Below, piece after piece: positions 1 through 17,221 of a stretch of DNA of 64,000 nucleotides. Origin of the DNA: Pleodorina starrii (taxonomy: Eukaryota; Chlorophyta; Chlorophyceae; Chlamydomonadales; Volvocaceae). The notes beneath the pieces are model-generated. The model made no database searches and had not been told where the DNA came from. It worked only from the letters and a program-made list of their open reading frames with translations. Position 1 is the stretch's first letter. Each line of letters begins with the position of its first letter. The stretch is from contig BRXU01000001.1 of NCBI GenBank assembly GCA_030267565.1, forward strand, positions 124,001 to 188,000. The letters run 5' to 3'. Made by a program: the position numbers and the translations under genes.

Positions 1-19
1 TGGCCCCTGTCCGTGGCTG

Positions 20-20
20 C

Positions 21-51
<31 letters not shown>
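20..51. repeat. (CTGG)n microsatellite
   Basis: About eight tandem CTGG units at the window edge. No gene is visible between here and the LTR retrotransposon. Confidence 0.85.
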
Positions 52-191
52 CCTGCTGAGTGACGACCTTACTCCAACCGCTCGATACGCTGTAAAGCAA
101 TATAATAGTCATGGAAAAGTTTAGTTATAAAATTTACAAAATAATAGGGATACGGAAGGAATCAGTTGACTGAGTCCCTGGTCCGCCAAGG

Positions 192-262
192 CCCGTAGGG
201 ATTTAGTGGGGCCCCGCCCTTTTTCCGGCTTCAAGGAAGCCGATACAACCTTGTTGTATCTC
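192..262 (+). repeat. Left terminal inverted repeat of the split element
   Basis: Matches the reverse complement of 5249–5313. It contains an internal hairpin (CCGGCTT and AAGCCGG type arms). Confidence 0.55.
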
Positions 263-694
263 TTATACCGACTTTCCCTGCCTTGCTTGGTGCTGACTAA
301 TAAGGATTGGTACCTTTGCCATCGCTCTGTGAGCTAGCTTTCTCGCTCGCATGATGAATTACGAAGGAGTTACGTACCACGTTCCTCGTTGTGGACGTGC
401 ATTGCATTGATAATTTCAAGGTTTGATTCAGAAATCCACTGCGATGCGGCCTCGCCTGGCCTCGCTCGCCTAGCTAGCTAGTCTGCCTGCTACTGGTGGC
501 CTAGGGATGGAAAGCTACAAGAGGGGCTAGCTAGGATCCCTGATCCAATGAGAACAGCTCTCCCTATTTGCTTCATCAATCCACACTAAGTAAATCCGCG
601 CGTGTCTGGGTAGATAGCTTTCCGAACGCACAAAAATGGCATAGACCCCGCCCAAACAAGAACGTGGCATTCACGAGCATGACTGAAACTGAGT

Positions 695-908
695 TGTAAC
701 GCGCAAGCCCTTGGCTTGAGGCGGTTACTTATCTATCGTTCCATGTAATTCCCTTACGTTTCCGTATGGCTTTCCGTAAGGCCTTGTCCGGGCACTTTAT
801 CGTACGTATCCGTACCGTATCTCTGGACCGCGCCTCTAAGGCGGCGCGTCCAACCTTCGCCGGTGCTTTTTAGTGCCACCTTAGTGGACTTAGGACTTCC
901 TTGTTACA
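695..908 (+). repeat. 5' long terminal repeat
   Basis: 214 bp, bounded by the 6-bp inverted ends TGTAAC and GTTACA. It is nearly identical to the 3' copy, which has an extra TGCG and two C-to-T differences. Confidence 0.95.
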
Positions 909-1964
909 TTGGTATCGAGACCTGCGTTCGTTCCGCACTTCCGCAACAAGAATGAGTGCATCGGATGTCGCGGGCGCTTCAGTTCGGCTGAGCCTGAGGT
1001 TCGCCTGCGCATCACCACCGGATCTGCTGCCGCGGTCGACGACGTTACCAACCGTACCGCGCAGCTTTCTGTTTCGGTGACGGATAACAAGAAGAAGGAT
1101 GTGAAGTTCAACAACCTTCCGGTGTTCACGCCTCAGTTTATGACCAAGCACAACATTACCATGGATCACTTGTTGAGCTTGCTCGATATCGCGGTGAACG
1201 ACGTTCTCCGTCCTTCGCTACAACATCACGGTGGACTCGCCCGAGTTCGCCGCCGCCTTTTTGGCGGTGGTGGAGCCGTTGGCCATCCGCCTGCGCCTCC
1301 ATTCGGAGCTCGTCCGCAACGGTGGACGCATTGTCAGCCTGGCCTGGCTGCGTGAATGGTTTATGGCCAAGTGCGGTGAGGTGCCGGTGGTGCCGATGGC
1401 GATCCTCTTGCAGAAGATGCGCAAGACCAAGCCTGGTGACTTCCCGACCGCCGACCTGCTAATTCAGCACGTCGAGGACTTGATGCACATGGTGATCGAC
1501 CAGCTTTCCGACCAGGCCTTCGTGTACTGCGCCATCGAGCTTCTGCCGCCCACGCTCGCGGCCGCGATCAGGATGGAGTATAAGGAGAGCACTGGACTAA
1601 GTGGGAGGCGTTCCGCGACGTGCTCTACGCGCGTCGCGCCGAGTTCGTCTGGCCGGCGGACAAGGGCAACAAGGTGCGCGCGCGCGACGGCGAGGCCTCG
1701 GGTTCCGCCGCCGCGGCGCCCGCCAAGAAGGCCAAGTTCGAGGCAAAGTCCGAGTTCAAGGACAAGTGCCTCGCGCCGCCGGCGGGCCAGGAGGGCAAGT
1801 TCGGGATGTGGATCGCGGGGTTGAGCGCGGCCAAGAAGCAGGAGCTCTTCAAGGCCCAGAAGTGCCTGCTGTGCGGCCGCAAGGACCACCAGGTGTGGGG
1901 CTGCGCGAAGCGCCAGGAGTTGTTCGACGCCGGGAAGTTCTTCTACTACCGCAAGTCCGCGTGA
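909..1964 (+). pseudogene. Retrotransposon gag, frameshifted
   Basis: Gag-like protein readable only across three frame segments (about 909–1220, 1231–1590 and 1590–1964). The middle segment holds a helical capsid-like region (EFAAAFLAVVEPLAIRLRL onward). The last holds a basic Ala/Lys linker and one CCHC zinc knuckle (CLLCGRKDHQVWGC, spacing C-X2-C-X4-H-X4-C). No in-frame ATG near the front is obvious. Two frameshifts make it non-functional as read. It lies just after the primer-binding site, as expected for gag. Confidence 0.8.
910..922 (+). other. Primer-binding site (initiator Met tRNA type)
   Basis: TGGTATCGAGACC begins one base after the 5' LTR. Its first seven bases equal the start of the TGGTATCAGAGC site that plant retrotransposons use to pair with initiator methionine tRNA. 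The remaining bases deviate slightly. Confidence 0.75.
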
Positions 1965-2030
1965 GGGGGGGCTGAGCTGAGCGAGCAGTCCGGCACACCT
2001 GTTGTTGGCGCGTCCGTTCCGGCGCCACCT

Positions 2031-3935
2031 GTGCTAGCTTGCCCTGAACCTCTTGCTGCCGCAATGACAGTGCATGAGTGCATATCGCATCCGTTGCGCT
2101 CGCATCCGTTGACTGACTGCGAACTTGACGCTGACCTGGATGGTTCGGTTGAGTGTGCCTCGCATTCGTTGACTGGTTGTGACTGCGCATCGGTGACGCA
2201 CTCGTGCGCATTGTGTGCAATTCCGACTGTTGCTGCTCCGTTGCCTTCCGTTTCGCCGACTTCGTTCGGCACGGCTTCGTTCGGTGCGGGTACGTTTGCT
2301 CCGTGTAAGCAGGCGAATCCGTTGGTTGAGGCTATGTGTCGGGACGCGGTGTTGTCCGTATTGGCTCCGTCGGGCTCTCGTCGCTCGTGTAACGCTAAGA
2401 CGACTTCCAGTATTCCGATCGTGTCCGCGCCTCCGCCAGCATTGCGTTCCGTCCGCACCTCCGAGTTTGAGCAACTACAGCGTTGGACTGGTCGCCACTT
2501 TACGTGGGATGCGTTTGCTCCTTCCAGTGGTCCAGCTTTGTGCCCTAAATTCAGTTCGTCCGCTCACAGCTTTCTGTCAGCCAGCTGTGCCGGTCATCAC
2601 GTTTGGGTGCATCCGCCTCCTGCACGCGCACATGAGTATCTGTCGCATTACTTGCAGTGCAAGAGCGTTGCGCCTTCATCGACCTCCGGTGGTTTTCTGT
2701 TACCCAAGTGGGCAGCTGACCGTTACCGTACGCAGCTGTCCGGCATGGTAAAGCTCCATGAGTACCATGCAGGGTACCACCTCTTCAGTGTCGCTTCGGC
2801 CCGAGGGAAGAAGCGCGTTTCCGGCTTGCCTTGCCCTGTCGAGTTCTGGTTTGCTTGATCCTCCTGCTGCAGGTGACTCCACTGAGAACCCGATTCCCTT
2901 CTCTGTCTCCAAGGGTTTGGCAATGCAGTATCGCGGTAAGGCCTGTCAGTCGGCCGCCTCCATCCTCATCGACACAGGTAGCCAAGCGTCTGCGCTGCTT
3001 AGTGCGGGCTTCGCGCGCCGTGTAGGACTGGCGATCCCGACTGACCAGCCTTCCCTGACTGTTACGTTGGGGGATGGGCGCACTGCGTCTAGCGTGGGTT
3101 TTGCGGACGTGCCCGTGCGTTTGCAGGGGTACAAAGTGAAGCTGCGCTGCGCCGTGCTTGACCTCGCTCCGGGATACGACCTTGTGCTCGGTGATCCGTG
3201 GGTTTCTTCCGTTGGTGCTGTGCTGACGCCGTATGCTTGCACTGCCCGTTTGACGCGTCACCCCGGTCAACCCGTGCTCAAGTCTAACCCTTTCGAAACC
3301 GTTCCTGCGCCCGCCGAGCCCGCGCATTATGGTTTGATGCAGGCCGCGCGCGAAGGGGATGAGTTTCATCTCTGTTTGGTCTCTACGGTTGAGCCGCAAC
3401 CTGAGACTACGGCTCCGTCGCCCGAGCTGTCGCCGTTCGCCCAAAAGGTGTATGCCGCGGTTCCGGGTGACTCGCTAGCTGATTTGCGTATGCGCGCTCT
3501 GTTGCTTGACAAGGAGTGCATGTTTCCGGACCAACTGCCTGCTGAGCTTCCGCCCGATCGTCGGTTAGGTTGCCTCCCGTCGTGCCGCTTGAGCCGGGCG
3601 CTCGTCCGCCTGCTCAGCGCATGTTTCGCTATTCGCAAGCGGAACGCGACGAGATGCAGCGCCAGATCACGCAGTTGTTGTCGCAAGGGTTCATCGAGCC
3701 GTCTTCTTCGCCTTTCGGTGCGCCTGTGCTGTTTGCGAAGAAGAAAGACGGTACGCTCCGTATGTGCGTTGACTATCGTCAGCTCAATCGCATTACGGTG
3801 AAGAACCGCTATCCGTTGCCTCGCATTGATGATTTTCTTGATAGGCTTCGAGGTGCATCTGTCTTTTCGTCCCTCGACCTTACGCAAGGTTATCATCAAA
3901 TTCTGTTGCGTGAAGACGAGCGTGAGCGCGAGCGC
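2031..3935 (+). pseudogene. Retrotransposon pol fragment: protease and 5' part of reverse transcriptase
   Basis: The first segment (2031–2858) encodes a Ser/Cys-rich stretch and a block containing VWVHPPPARAHEYLSHYL and HEYHAGYHLFSV, of a kind I associate with green-algal gypsy elements; its function is unknown. The frame then changes to a retropepsin domain, with catalytic ILIDTGSQAS near 2965 and a second strand DLVLGDPWV. A further frame change near 3565 leads into reverse transcriptase ([56 protein letters not shown]). The sequence stops after the first catalytic Asp region; the YxDD box, RNase H and the integrase core are absent. Several frameshifts and one large deletion make this a remnant. 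Confidence 0.88.
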
Positions 3936-4535
3936 AGCTGCTTCCTCGTTTTATCGGTCCGTACGTGATCAAGGGCGTGGTCAATGACGTTCGTTGCGTA
4001 TCGTTTGGACTTACCTGTGGGAACGCGTATGCACGACGTGTTTCACGTTTCCCTTCTTCGACCGTATCACGCGAGTGATCGGGTTCCGCCGCCTCCGCAA
4101 CCCGAAATTGTGGACGGGGAAATTGAGTTCGAGGTCGAGTCGATTCTCGATCACAAGGAAGTGAAGCACAAGCGTCACCGCACTCGTTACTTCCTTTTGC
4201 GCTGGAAAGGTCAAGGTCCGGAATATGACTCGTGGGAGCCCGAGTCGAATCTGGCCAATTGCGCGGACCTGCTTCGTTCGTATTGGGCAGCTCGTCAGCC
4301 TGCCGCTCCTTTATCGTCCCCATCCGACGTGGATGCGGTGTCTGTGGAACCTTCGACGGCCCAGTCGGAAGTTCGTACAGCCACCACTCGTTTCGGCCGA
4401 ACCACTAGGAAGCCTGCACGCTTCTCTGCTTTTCTCTCGGCTCTGTCCATCGCCAGCAGGGTGCCTTCGTCTCTGCTTTCACATGCTCACGCATGGCGGC
4501 ATGGTCGGGCGACTGTCGGGACGTCAGTCAATTAG
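3936..4535 (+). pseudogene. Integrase C-terminus with chromodomain
   Basis: After the deletion junction the sequence encodes [14 protein letters not shown], then shifts one base into VAYRLDLPVGTRMHDVFHVS and LLRPYH, the usual gypsy integrase C-terminal region. A chromodomain follows at about 4120–4290 (VESILDHKEV, YFLLRWKGQGPEYDSWEP, NLANCADLLRSYW). It marks the element as chromovirus-type and in related elements directs insertion to particular chromatin. A tail of about 70 residues ends at TAG next to the polypurine tract. The preceding catalytic core (HHCC and DDE) is missing. Confidence 0.88.
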
Positions 4536-4543
4536 GGGGGGAA
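4534..4543 (+). other. Polypurine tract
   Basis: AGGGGGGGAA lies immediately upstream of the 3' LTR and is the expected plus-strand priming site. Confidence 0.8.
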
Positions 4544-4546
4544 TGA

Positions 4547-4764
4547 TGTAACGCGCAAGCCCTTGGCTTGAGGCGGTTACTTATCTATCGTTCCATGTAA
4601 TTCCCTTACGTTTCCGTATGGCTTTCCGTAAGGCCTTGTCCGGGCACTTTATCGTACGTATCCGTACCGTATCTCTGGACCGCGCTTTTAAGGCGGCGCG
4701 TGCGTCCAACCTTCGCCGGTGCTTTTTAGTGCCACCTTAGTGGACTTAGGACTTCCTTGTTACA
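4547..4764 (+). repeat. 3' long terminal repeat
   Basis: 218 bp, matching the 5' LTR. It is followed by GAGT, the target-site duplication. Confidence 0.95.
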
Positions 4765-5248
4765 GAGTCCTTGCCCTACTTATGGGCTCCGCTCATCTTT
4801 CCACGCTGCAAAATCCCCAAACACAACACAAGTCCGTGAAAGGAGCAAAAGCAGCACATTGCGCGTTCGCGACCTTCTTACTTGCATGGCTGCTGCGTGC
4901 TGCTGCGCCATCGGCCGTACCCTGCCGTACCATCGTACGGCTCCCACCCGGGAGATATCATTCCCAAAGCGCATGACAATAATGCGCATGGACACGCCAA
5001 ATAAGATGTATGCAACATCAACAGGCGGTGCTCAGCCCGCAGCCGCTGCATCGGCGGCGGGACGCTGACATGCGTACTTACAGTTGTAGCATCTCCATAT
5101 ATAGTTAGCAGATCATCACTTCCACGCAATCGGACTCGGACTGAAATGTGCAGCGCAGAGTGGCGTGTATGGTACTTCGTGATCGATGACACGCGCGCGG
5201 CAGTACCGATGAAGCCGGCTCCGCCCATTTCCCGGCATGAAGTAGACA

Positions 5249-5313
5249 AGGGGTTGGTGTCGGCTTCCTTGAAGCCGGAAAAAAAGGGCGGGGCCCCACT
5301 AAATCCGTACGGG
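5249..5313 (-). repeat. Right terminal inverted repeat of the split element
   Basis: Reverse-complement match to 192–262. The 4769–5248 stretch between it and the LTR element shows no supported gene. Confidence 0.55.
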
Positions 5314-5337
5314 TTAAGTTGCGTGAGTGCTAGGGCA

Positions 5338-5410
5338 GCGAGGGCGTGAAGTGTGAGAGTGTCGACATTCCTGCTGATAGACAGCCAGAGCTTTTTCCCG
5401 AAATGCCTGC
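5338..5410 (+). repeat. Direct repeat unit 1 (about 73 bp)
   Basis: Shares the core GTGTCGACATTCCTGCTGAT and flanking sequence with 5520–5593, with a few mismatches. The units are about 180 bp apart and have no coding support. Confidence 0.8.
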
Positions 5411-5519
5411 TAGCCGAGTCGTTAGCAAGGCCTGCCGGCGCCGCGCGAAGCGCGTCATCCCGTCGGGTGCATGAGCGCATGTGCGCATCGACCGAAATAC
5501 GGCATTTCCAAAGCGAGCG

Positions 5520-5593
5520 GCGAGGGCATCAACTGTGAGAGTGTCGACATTCCTGCTGATAGGCAGCCAGAGCTTTATATCTGAAATGCCTGC
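5520..5593 (+). repeat. Direct repeat unit 2 (about 74 bp)
   Basis: Second copy of the 5338–5410 unit; both end in GAAATGCCTGC. Confidence 0.8.
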
Positions 5594-5689
5594 GGCTTCA
5601 GCAATCCGACCCATGTTTAGCATCGCGCGCCTGTGCAACTCTTCCGGCCAGCGCATTGGCTGAAGTTACATGACAGTAGACATGGAGTG

Positions 5690-6140
5690 TATGGAGTGTA
5701 TCATTTACACATCACGCAGGCTGACTTGCCAATAGAAGGACAGCGGAACTGTTTGCGAGGGTTGCGACGACGTGCAGTTGCCGACGAGAGTGCACAGGCT
5801 TCGTTACTGAGGTATTCGCCGTAGAGGAGGCTTGACTGCTTTAACATTAGGACAGGGAACGTAGAAGTCCATCCCCTAGGTTGCCGACTGGACTTGTTGG
5901 GCGGCCCGCAGAAGACCGCTGCATCGTGCGTGCATTGGCGGCTTGGCGTCCAACAACCAGCAGTTTGCCCCTCATGGTTTGCTCCTTGCAACCTCTGTAA
6001 TAGTAATATGCGTCAAGACGATCGGACCGGCAAGCAGAGCAGCTGTGGTGTGGTCGCGGCTTGCGGGAAGAATGTTCGCAATGCACACATAGTTTGTTTC
6101 CGAAACGAAGATTCATTTCACGCCGTCATGTCAGAATTTC
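5690..6140 (+). repeat. Dispersed repeat family A, copy 1
   Basis: Collinear with 43150–43600 in the same orientation. Shared blocks include GGGCGGCCCGCAGAAGACCG, TTTGCCCCTCAT, TCGGACCGGC and a shared end near CGAAACGAAGA. The copies are clearly diverged, with indels. No ORF is conserved between them, so this looks like a non-coding or non-autonomous repeat. Confidence 0.7.
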
Positions 6141-6395
6141 ACGCTAAGGAACGATGAATCTTCTGGAATTAATTATAGGCCGAGAGGTGTTGGTTTGACC
6201 TCGGCCTCGGTCCATGGAGACTGCCAAACTGGTTTGTACTCATGCGATGTTGGATTCCAATAATAAATTTACCGTGCAATAAAGAATGTAATCTTTTACT
6301 TCTGCAGCCTTTCCGTTGGCCGAAAGTCTGCACTTGTCCAATTACTTCCATCCCAGATCCCACGTCCCACGCACGTCCCACACACGCACGGACAT

Positions 6396-6467
6396 GGGCA
6401 ATCCTACAGGGCGGGGCCCCCCTGGGCGCTTCGCGCTGGGGCCCCGCCCAAAAACCCCTTGAAATAA
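6396..6467. repeat. Hairpin-forming dispersed repeat, copy 1
   Basis: About 70 bp related to 51893–51966, sharing GGGCGCTTCGCGCTGGG flanked by GC-rich arms. GGGCGGGGCCCC and GGGGCCCCGCCC arms can pair around the TTCG-centred loop. Confidence 0.65.
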
Positions 6468-7287
6468 ATATAAAACAGTTCATTTATTTACCCTTTGTCG
6501 CATGCATAGAGAAACACGAAATATGGTTAGTTGTACCGCTGTATAGCGAAATCCCGAAGAATGAATGACCGTGACTTGTGAGCGCGCGCCTTATATGCGG
6601 CCAGGAGCTTTTTACAATGTTTGTTTAGCTCCGATACGTACGAAAGCTGTTGGTTGGTACCGACCGCTTTAGAACGAACGTGGAGCCAGGTAGGTGGAGC
6701 CTGGTGGGGCCTCCATCCTACCCAACGCCAGGGGGCGTCGCCCCCGACGCCGCTTCGCGGCTGCGGCTCCGCTTCAACAGCACATGTGCTGCAAAGAGCG
6801 CGCGGCCTATGCGCATTATGCGCTCTCGGGCTATGTATCTCCTAGGGGAACTCCGCTGAAATGCTGGCCGGCATGCGCTCCAGAACCCCTTTCCACAGTT
6901 TCTGAATTTCGGATATGCCATAATATCAACCGTCAGTCGCCATAAATGTTTTTCACGTCGCGTGCCGTATTTATCATCTCTCCCTGACTTGCAAGAGCTG
7001 GTTCGTTGTTAATGCACGGACACACGCAGGTCGCCAGGTGCCGCATTCCTTCAGCCCCACTACATAAAGCCATTTTGCGCTTCCATTACAGACAGTCGCC
7101 CTGAAGTGAGAACGAAGCTGCTGTACTCCTGTTCGACAGAATCTAAATGACATTGTGATGCATGTAAACGGAGATTCTCCTTCGGGATATTAAGGAAAGA
7201 CCGATATTAACTTTCCAGAGGCCCGCGAGCTCGTTCCTGGCGATATCGGTACTTTGCACCGCGAATCTGGCGAGGAGAAACCTTTAA
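6468..7287. other. Intergenic region upstream of the kinase
   Basis: No gene supported. It contains GC-rich palindromic stretches around 6725–6775 and presumably the promoter and 5' UTR of the kinase. No clear TATA element was recognised. Confidence 0.5.
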
Positions 7288-13839
<6,552 letters not shown>

Positions 13840-15270
13840 TGACCCATGGGTCGTTGTAGCTTATGAAGTGCTGTCATTGTCGCGGTTGGGGGACGGTGTC
13901 AGGTGTTTCGGAGCGCGCCGGGAAGCCCCCGGCATACATGGATGCGCTACTTGGAAGCACACGAGGGGTGGGAGATGTGGGAAGGGCCGGGTGTGTGGCA
14001 TCCGCGGCGGCTGATCAGTTTAAGGACGCCCCTAATGTGTGGTGGGTTCAAGCCTCCGATGCGGCTTTGAAAGGGGTGTGCGGACCAAACCCCGCCTCGG
14101 CCGCACGCACCCGGTGTGGTTGCGGCTTCCGCGCAGGGAGCCGCGGAGGCTGGCTGGGGCGCTGGGGCGGCCGCAAATCCCATCCAGCCCTCGCCCCTTC
14201 CGTCCCCGCCCGCTGGGACCCCTCCAGCCCGGTCCGCCCTCCCGGCCCACCACAGGTGCCGCCTCGGGGCGCACCCTATAGCAGTAGCGATGATTGTGCA
14301 TTTATTTTGTGTGGTTGAAAAAGCCAAGCGATGTTGTCGAGGGCGGGCGCGCGGGGCCCGCCCCTGCACGGGACGCGCGACAAAGAGTACGAACTATTTA
14401 TCTGTCGTACTGCATGCTCGCTCCGTACTGTTCGGGCGCATTCCCCGTCGCGTTACCTGGACTAGGAACCAGGTAAAACTTTCTGGGGTGTTTTTGATTT
14501 GCAGGTGGTTGGGCAGTTGGTTGGGTAGTTGGTCGAACTTTGTTATCTGTTTGGGTTTGAGCCGCTACGGCTGCAATGGTGGGGCACTCCGCCGCGCCGG
14601 CATGCACACATGCACATTGCGCGCACACGCGCAGTGAAGGCGACTGCCATATGGAAAAACATTAGCAGGACCGCTTTGAGAAGGAATCTCTGGTGCACGG
14701 CGCTCGCCTCCTTGCAAGCAAGCGGGCTGGAAACGGAACATATGGTTTGTGGGTTTAATGGGCTTTATGGTACGCCCTTCGGGAGCCGCACGGACGCGTG
14801 CGCGAGTCTGCAGGTCTGCTTTGCTCTGAGGTGTGTGTGTTTGTTGGGTGCGTGTATGCAAAAGAAGGAGACCCGCATGCAGCGAAGTAATCGGGGTGTG
14901 ACGGCACTGGGGGGGGGGGGCAAAGGACGCCCCCGCCGCCCCCGTGTGGTTTGGTTTGCATTTTGCACGCGCTCGTAAGGAACTGCCGTACTACTCGGCG
15001 TCCCAAGTCATGGACACGAGTTGACGAGCTCCGGGCAGCGCCACACGCGCGCCCGCCCGCATGTTGGTTGGTTGGTTGGTTGGTGGGCGGCGGGGGGGGA
15101 GGGGCGCGGCTACGCGGCCCCCGACCCCGCCGCGCTGCGGCGCTCACGCCCGCACGATATTCTGCGGGCTGGGTTGCTGAGGCTGGTAGGTGGAGAATTT
15201 TATTGGGGGGAGACAAGGCTCCAGGGGCGCCGCTGCGGCGCTCATCCATCGCTTGGCTCCGGGCGGTACC

Positions 15271-15300
15271 TTCATCTTCATCTTCATCTTCACCTTCATC
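15271..15300. repeat. (TTCATC)n microsatellite
   Basis: About five TTCATC/TTCACC units in non-coding sequence. Confidence 0.85.
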
Positions 15301-17162
15301 GACCCGACCCGGCACACGCCGATCTCATTTGCTTGACCGCTGCTTTTCTTGCATGTCATGTGGGTTGATCGTGAAAATCCAAAATCGAAAATAGCCTTCA
15401 AACGTTGCGCGCCACGCGCGAGAGCGTGATTGTCGCAATAAGGGATCTGGTCCTCCGTTGCGTGCTTCGCTTCCGTCGTATGTTTTTGATTGGTTGTGCT
15501 GAGTCGCAGATGGTTGACCGCCCCCCACCCCCGGTTTGCAGTTGTGTGGGTTTCCGCGCCGGTCCGCGCGGCCAAGCGCGGTGCTGTGCCGTGCTGTGCT
15601 GAGCTGTGCTGTGCGGCCGCTATTGATCGCGTGTACGGCACTTGCGAGGGCAGGGTGTGGCCCTAGGCGTATGGACGAGGAATCAGGCTGGGGGTCGGCG
15701 CAGCAACCCATACTTGGCTGTGGTGGGTGGGTGGGTGGGTGCGTGGGTGTGACTTGGAAGACCGTTCACGGACGTTTCTGACAGCTATTCATGCCAGGGG
15801 GTTTGCAGGGGGCGAATGTCGTACTGTGCGGAGGCGAAGTAAGGGGGTGGGTATAAAGAAAATTTCGCAGCGGAGAAGGAGACGGCGTTAGCGAACGGGG
15901 GTGGGTGTACACATAAATCCGATACATACGAAGCACGGCGAAGTGGAGATGGCGGGGGAAGGCGGGGGATGGATGCGAATGCCGGCGCACGCTTGCAGCT
16001 GTGTGGACCCCACGACGCGGCGCGGCGTGGCGTGGCGTGAAGGGGAGGGAGTCATGCGGGGCAAAAAGAAGATACCGCAGCGGAGACGCAGACGCGGCGG
16101 TAGCGAACGGACCCGGAACCCAGCAATACTGGTCATGCGGGGCGGGTGATGTTGGGGAAAACTTGCGGGGACAAGAAGCCGTTCGGCGTATCGAGTTATA
16201 TGGGTGCGTGTCGTGTCGTTGCCACATCGATTACTGTGTGTGGGTGTGCGGGCGCATGCACGGTTGTATGTACGTATACCAGGCTTGCATGTGGCCCGGC
16301 GATGCACGGCATTAGTTACACCGCCGGCACACCGCGCCCGCCTGGAATCCATGATATGTTTCTGTGGCATATGCGTTTTGTACGACTCCGAGCAACTGGT
16401 GTACGGCGTGTGTGCACGTATTCGTGTACGGCTACCAGGCACCAGTCCAGTACCTTGCTAGCTGCTGCTGTCGCAGCTTGCGGCGACATATGGGCGAGAC
16501 ACATGTGGCGGCCCCAAACCCGTTGTTTGACCGCTGGACGGATCACGGCCGAGAGACCTGGATCTGGATCTGGATCCGGAAGCTCGGGGCGGATCCAGAC
16601 GACTTAATGCGATGCACGCATACGTTGATGCTGCGGGGGCGCAATACCAGCCATTTATTACGCGATCGAATCATCCCGACACCTGTTTGCGCATTTTATG
16701 GGATCGCTGGATGGCCCGGAGGTGGCCCGTGAGGTTGATGGATGCTCCTTCCGAGGCAGGCGCCATCTGGGAGAGTGGACACCGCCCCCGACTGCCTGGC
16801 TGGCTGGCTGGCTGCCTGGCTGGCCATGAAGGCTGCATGTGTGTGTATGTGTATGGATGGATGGGGGACAGTGGTCTTCCCATGGGAATGGAGGCGGAGT
16901 CAAGGCACCCGAGGGATGTGGCGCCCGCCGGCGGGTGGAGTCTGGGCTCCAGGGGGGGCCGGGCGCCGCGGATGGATGCACGCCGTAAGGAGACGACTCC
17001 GCGGAGGAGCCCCGGTCCTACAAAGAAAACCCTGTTGTACTGCTGTCGTACTTTGTCGTACATTTCGACATTTTGGAAATTCCGACTCGCGTTGAGTTGG
17101 CGTCCAAAGCGCGTGGGCTGCGGGGTTGCGCGTCTGTGACATTCAAACATGTACTTTCACTT

Positions 17163-17221
17163 GCGTGCGTGTGTGTGCGTGTGTGTGCGTGTGTGCGTGT
17201 GTGTGTGTGTGTGTGTGTGCA
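17163..17221. repeat. (TG/CG)n dinucleotide repeat
   Basis: Alternating pyrimidine-purine run of GTGTGTGCG units. Such runs can adopt Z-DNA. Non-coding. Confidence 0.85.

Larger units (their letters stand above)
695..4764 (+). mobile_element. Defective Ty3/gypsy chromovirus-type LTR retrotransposon
   Basis: A bounded element of about 4.07 kb. It has two near-identical LTRs (TGTAAC...GTTACA ends), a primer-binding site right after the 5' LTR, a polypurine tract right before the 3' LTR, and a 4-bp target duplication GAGT (691–694 and 4765–4768). Internal order is gag with a CCHC zinc knuckle, retropepsin with DTGS, the N-terminal part of reverse transcriptase, then directly the integrase C-terminus with a chromodomain. 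That order is Ty3/gypsy chromovirus-like. Palm and RNase H sequences and the integrase catalytic core are deleted, and the reading frame shifts several times, so it cannot be autonomous. The LTRs differ by only two substitutions and one 4-bp indel, so insertion is recent and was probably driven in trans. Confidence 0.93.
192..5313. mobile_element. Candidate terminal-inverted-repeat element, split by an LTR retrotransposon
   Basis: A block starting at 192 (CCCGTAGGGATTTAGTGGGG, then a GC-rich run, a T run and a small hairpin around TTCAAGGAA) recurs as its reverse complement at about 5249–5313, with only small indels over roughly 55–70 bp. Removing the nested LTR element (695–4764) leaves about 1.05 kb with no coding capacity I can recognise, which suggests a non-autonomous DNA transposon. 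I could not find a convincing target-site duplication at these ends, so the true termini may lie slightly outside. Confidence 0.5.
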
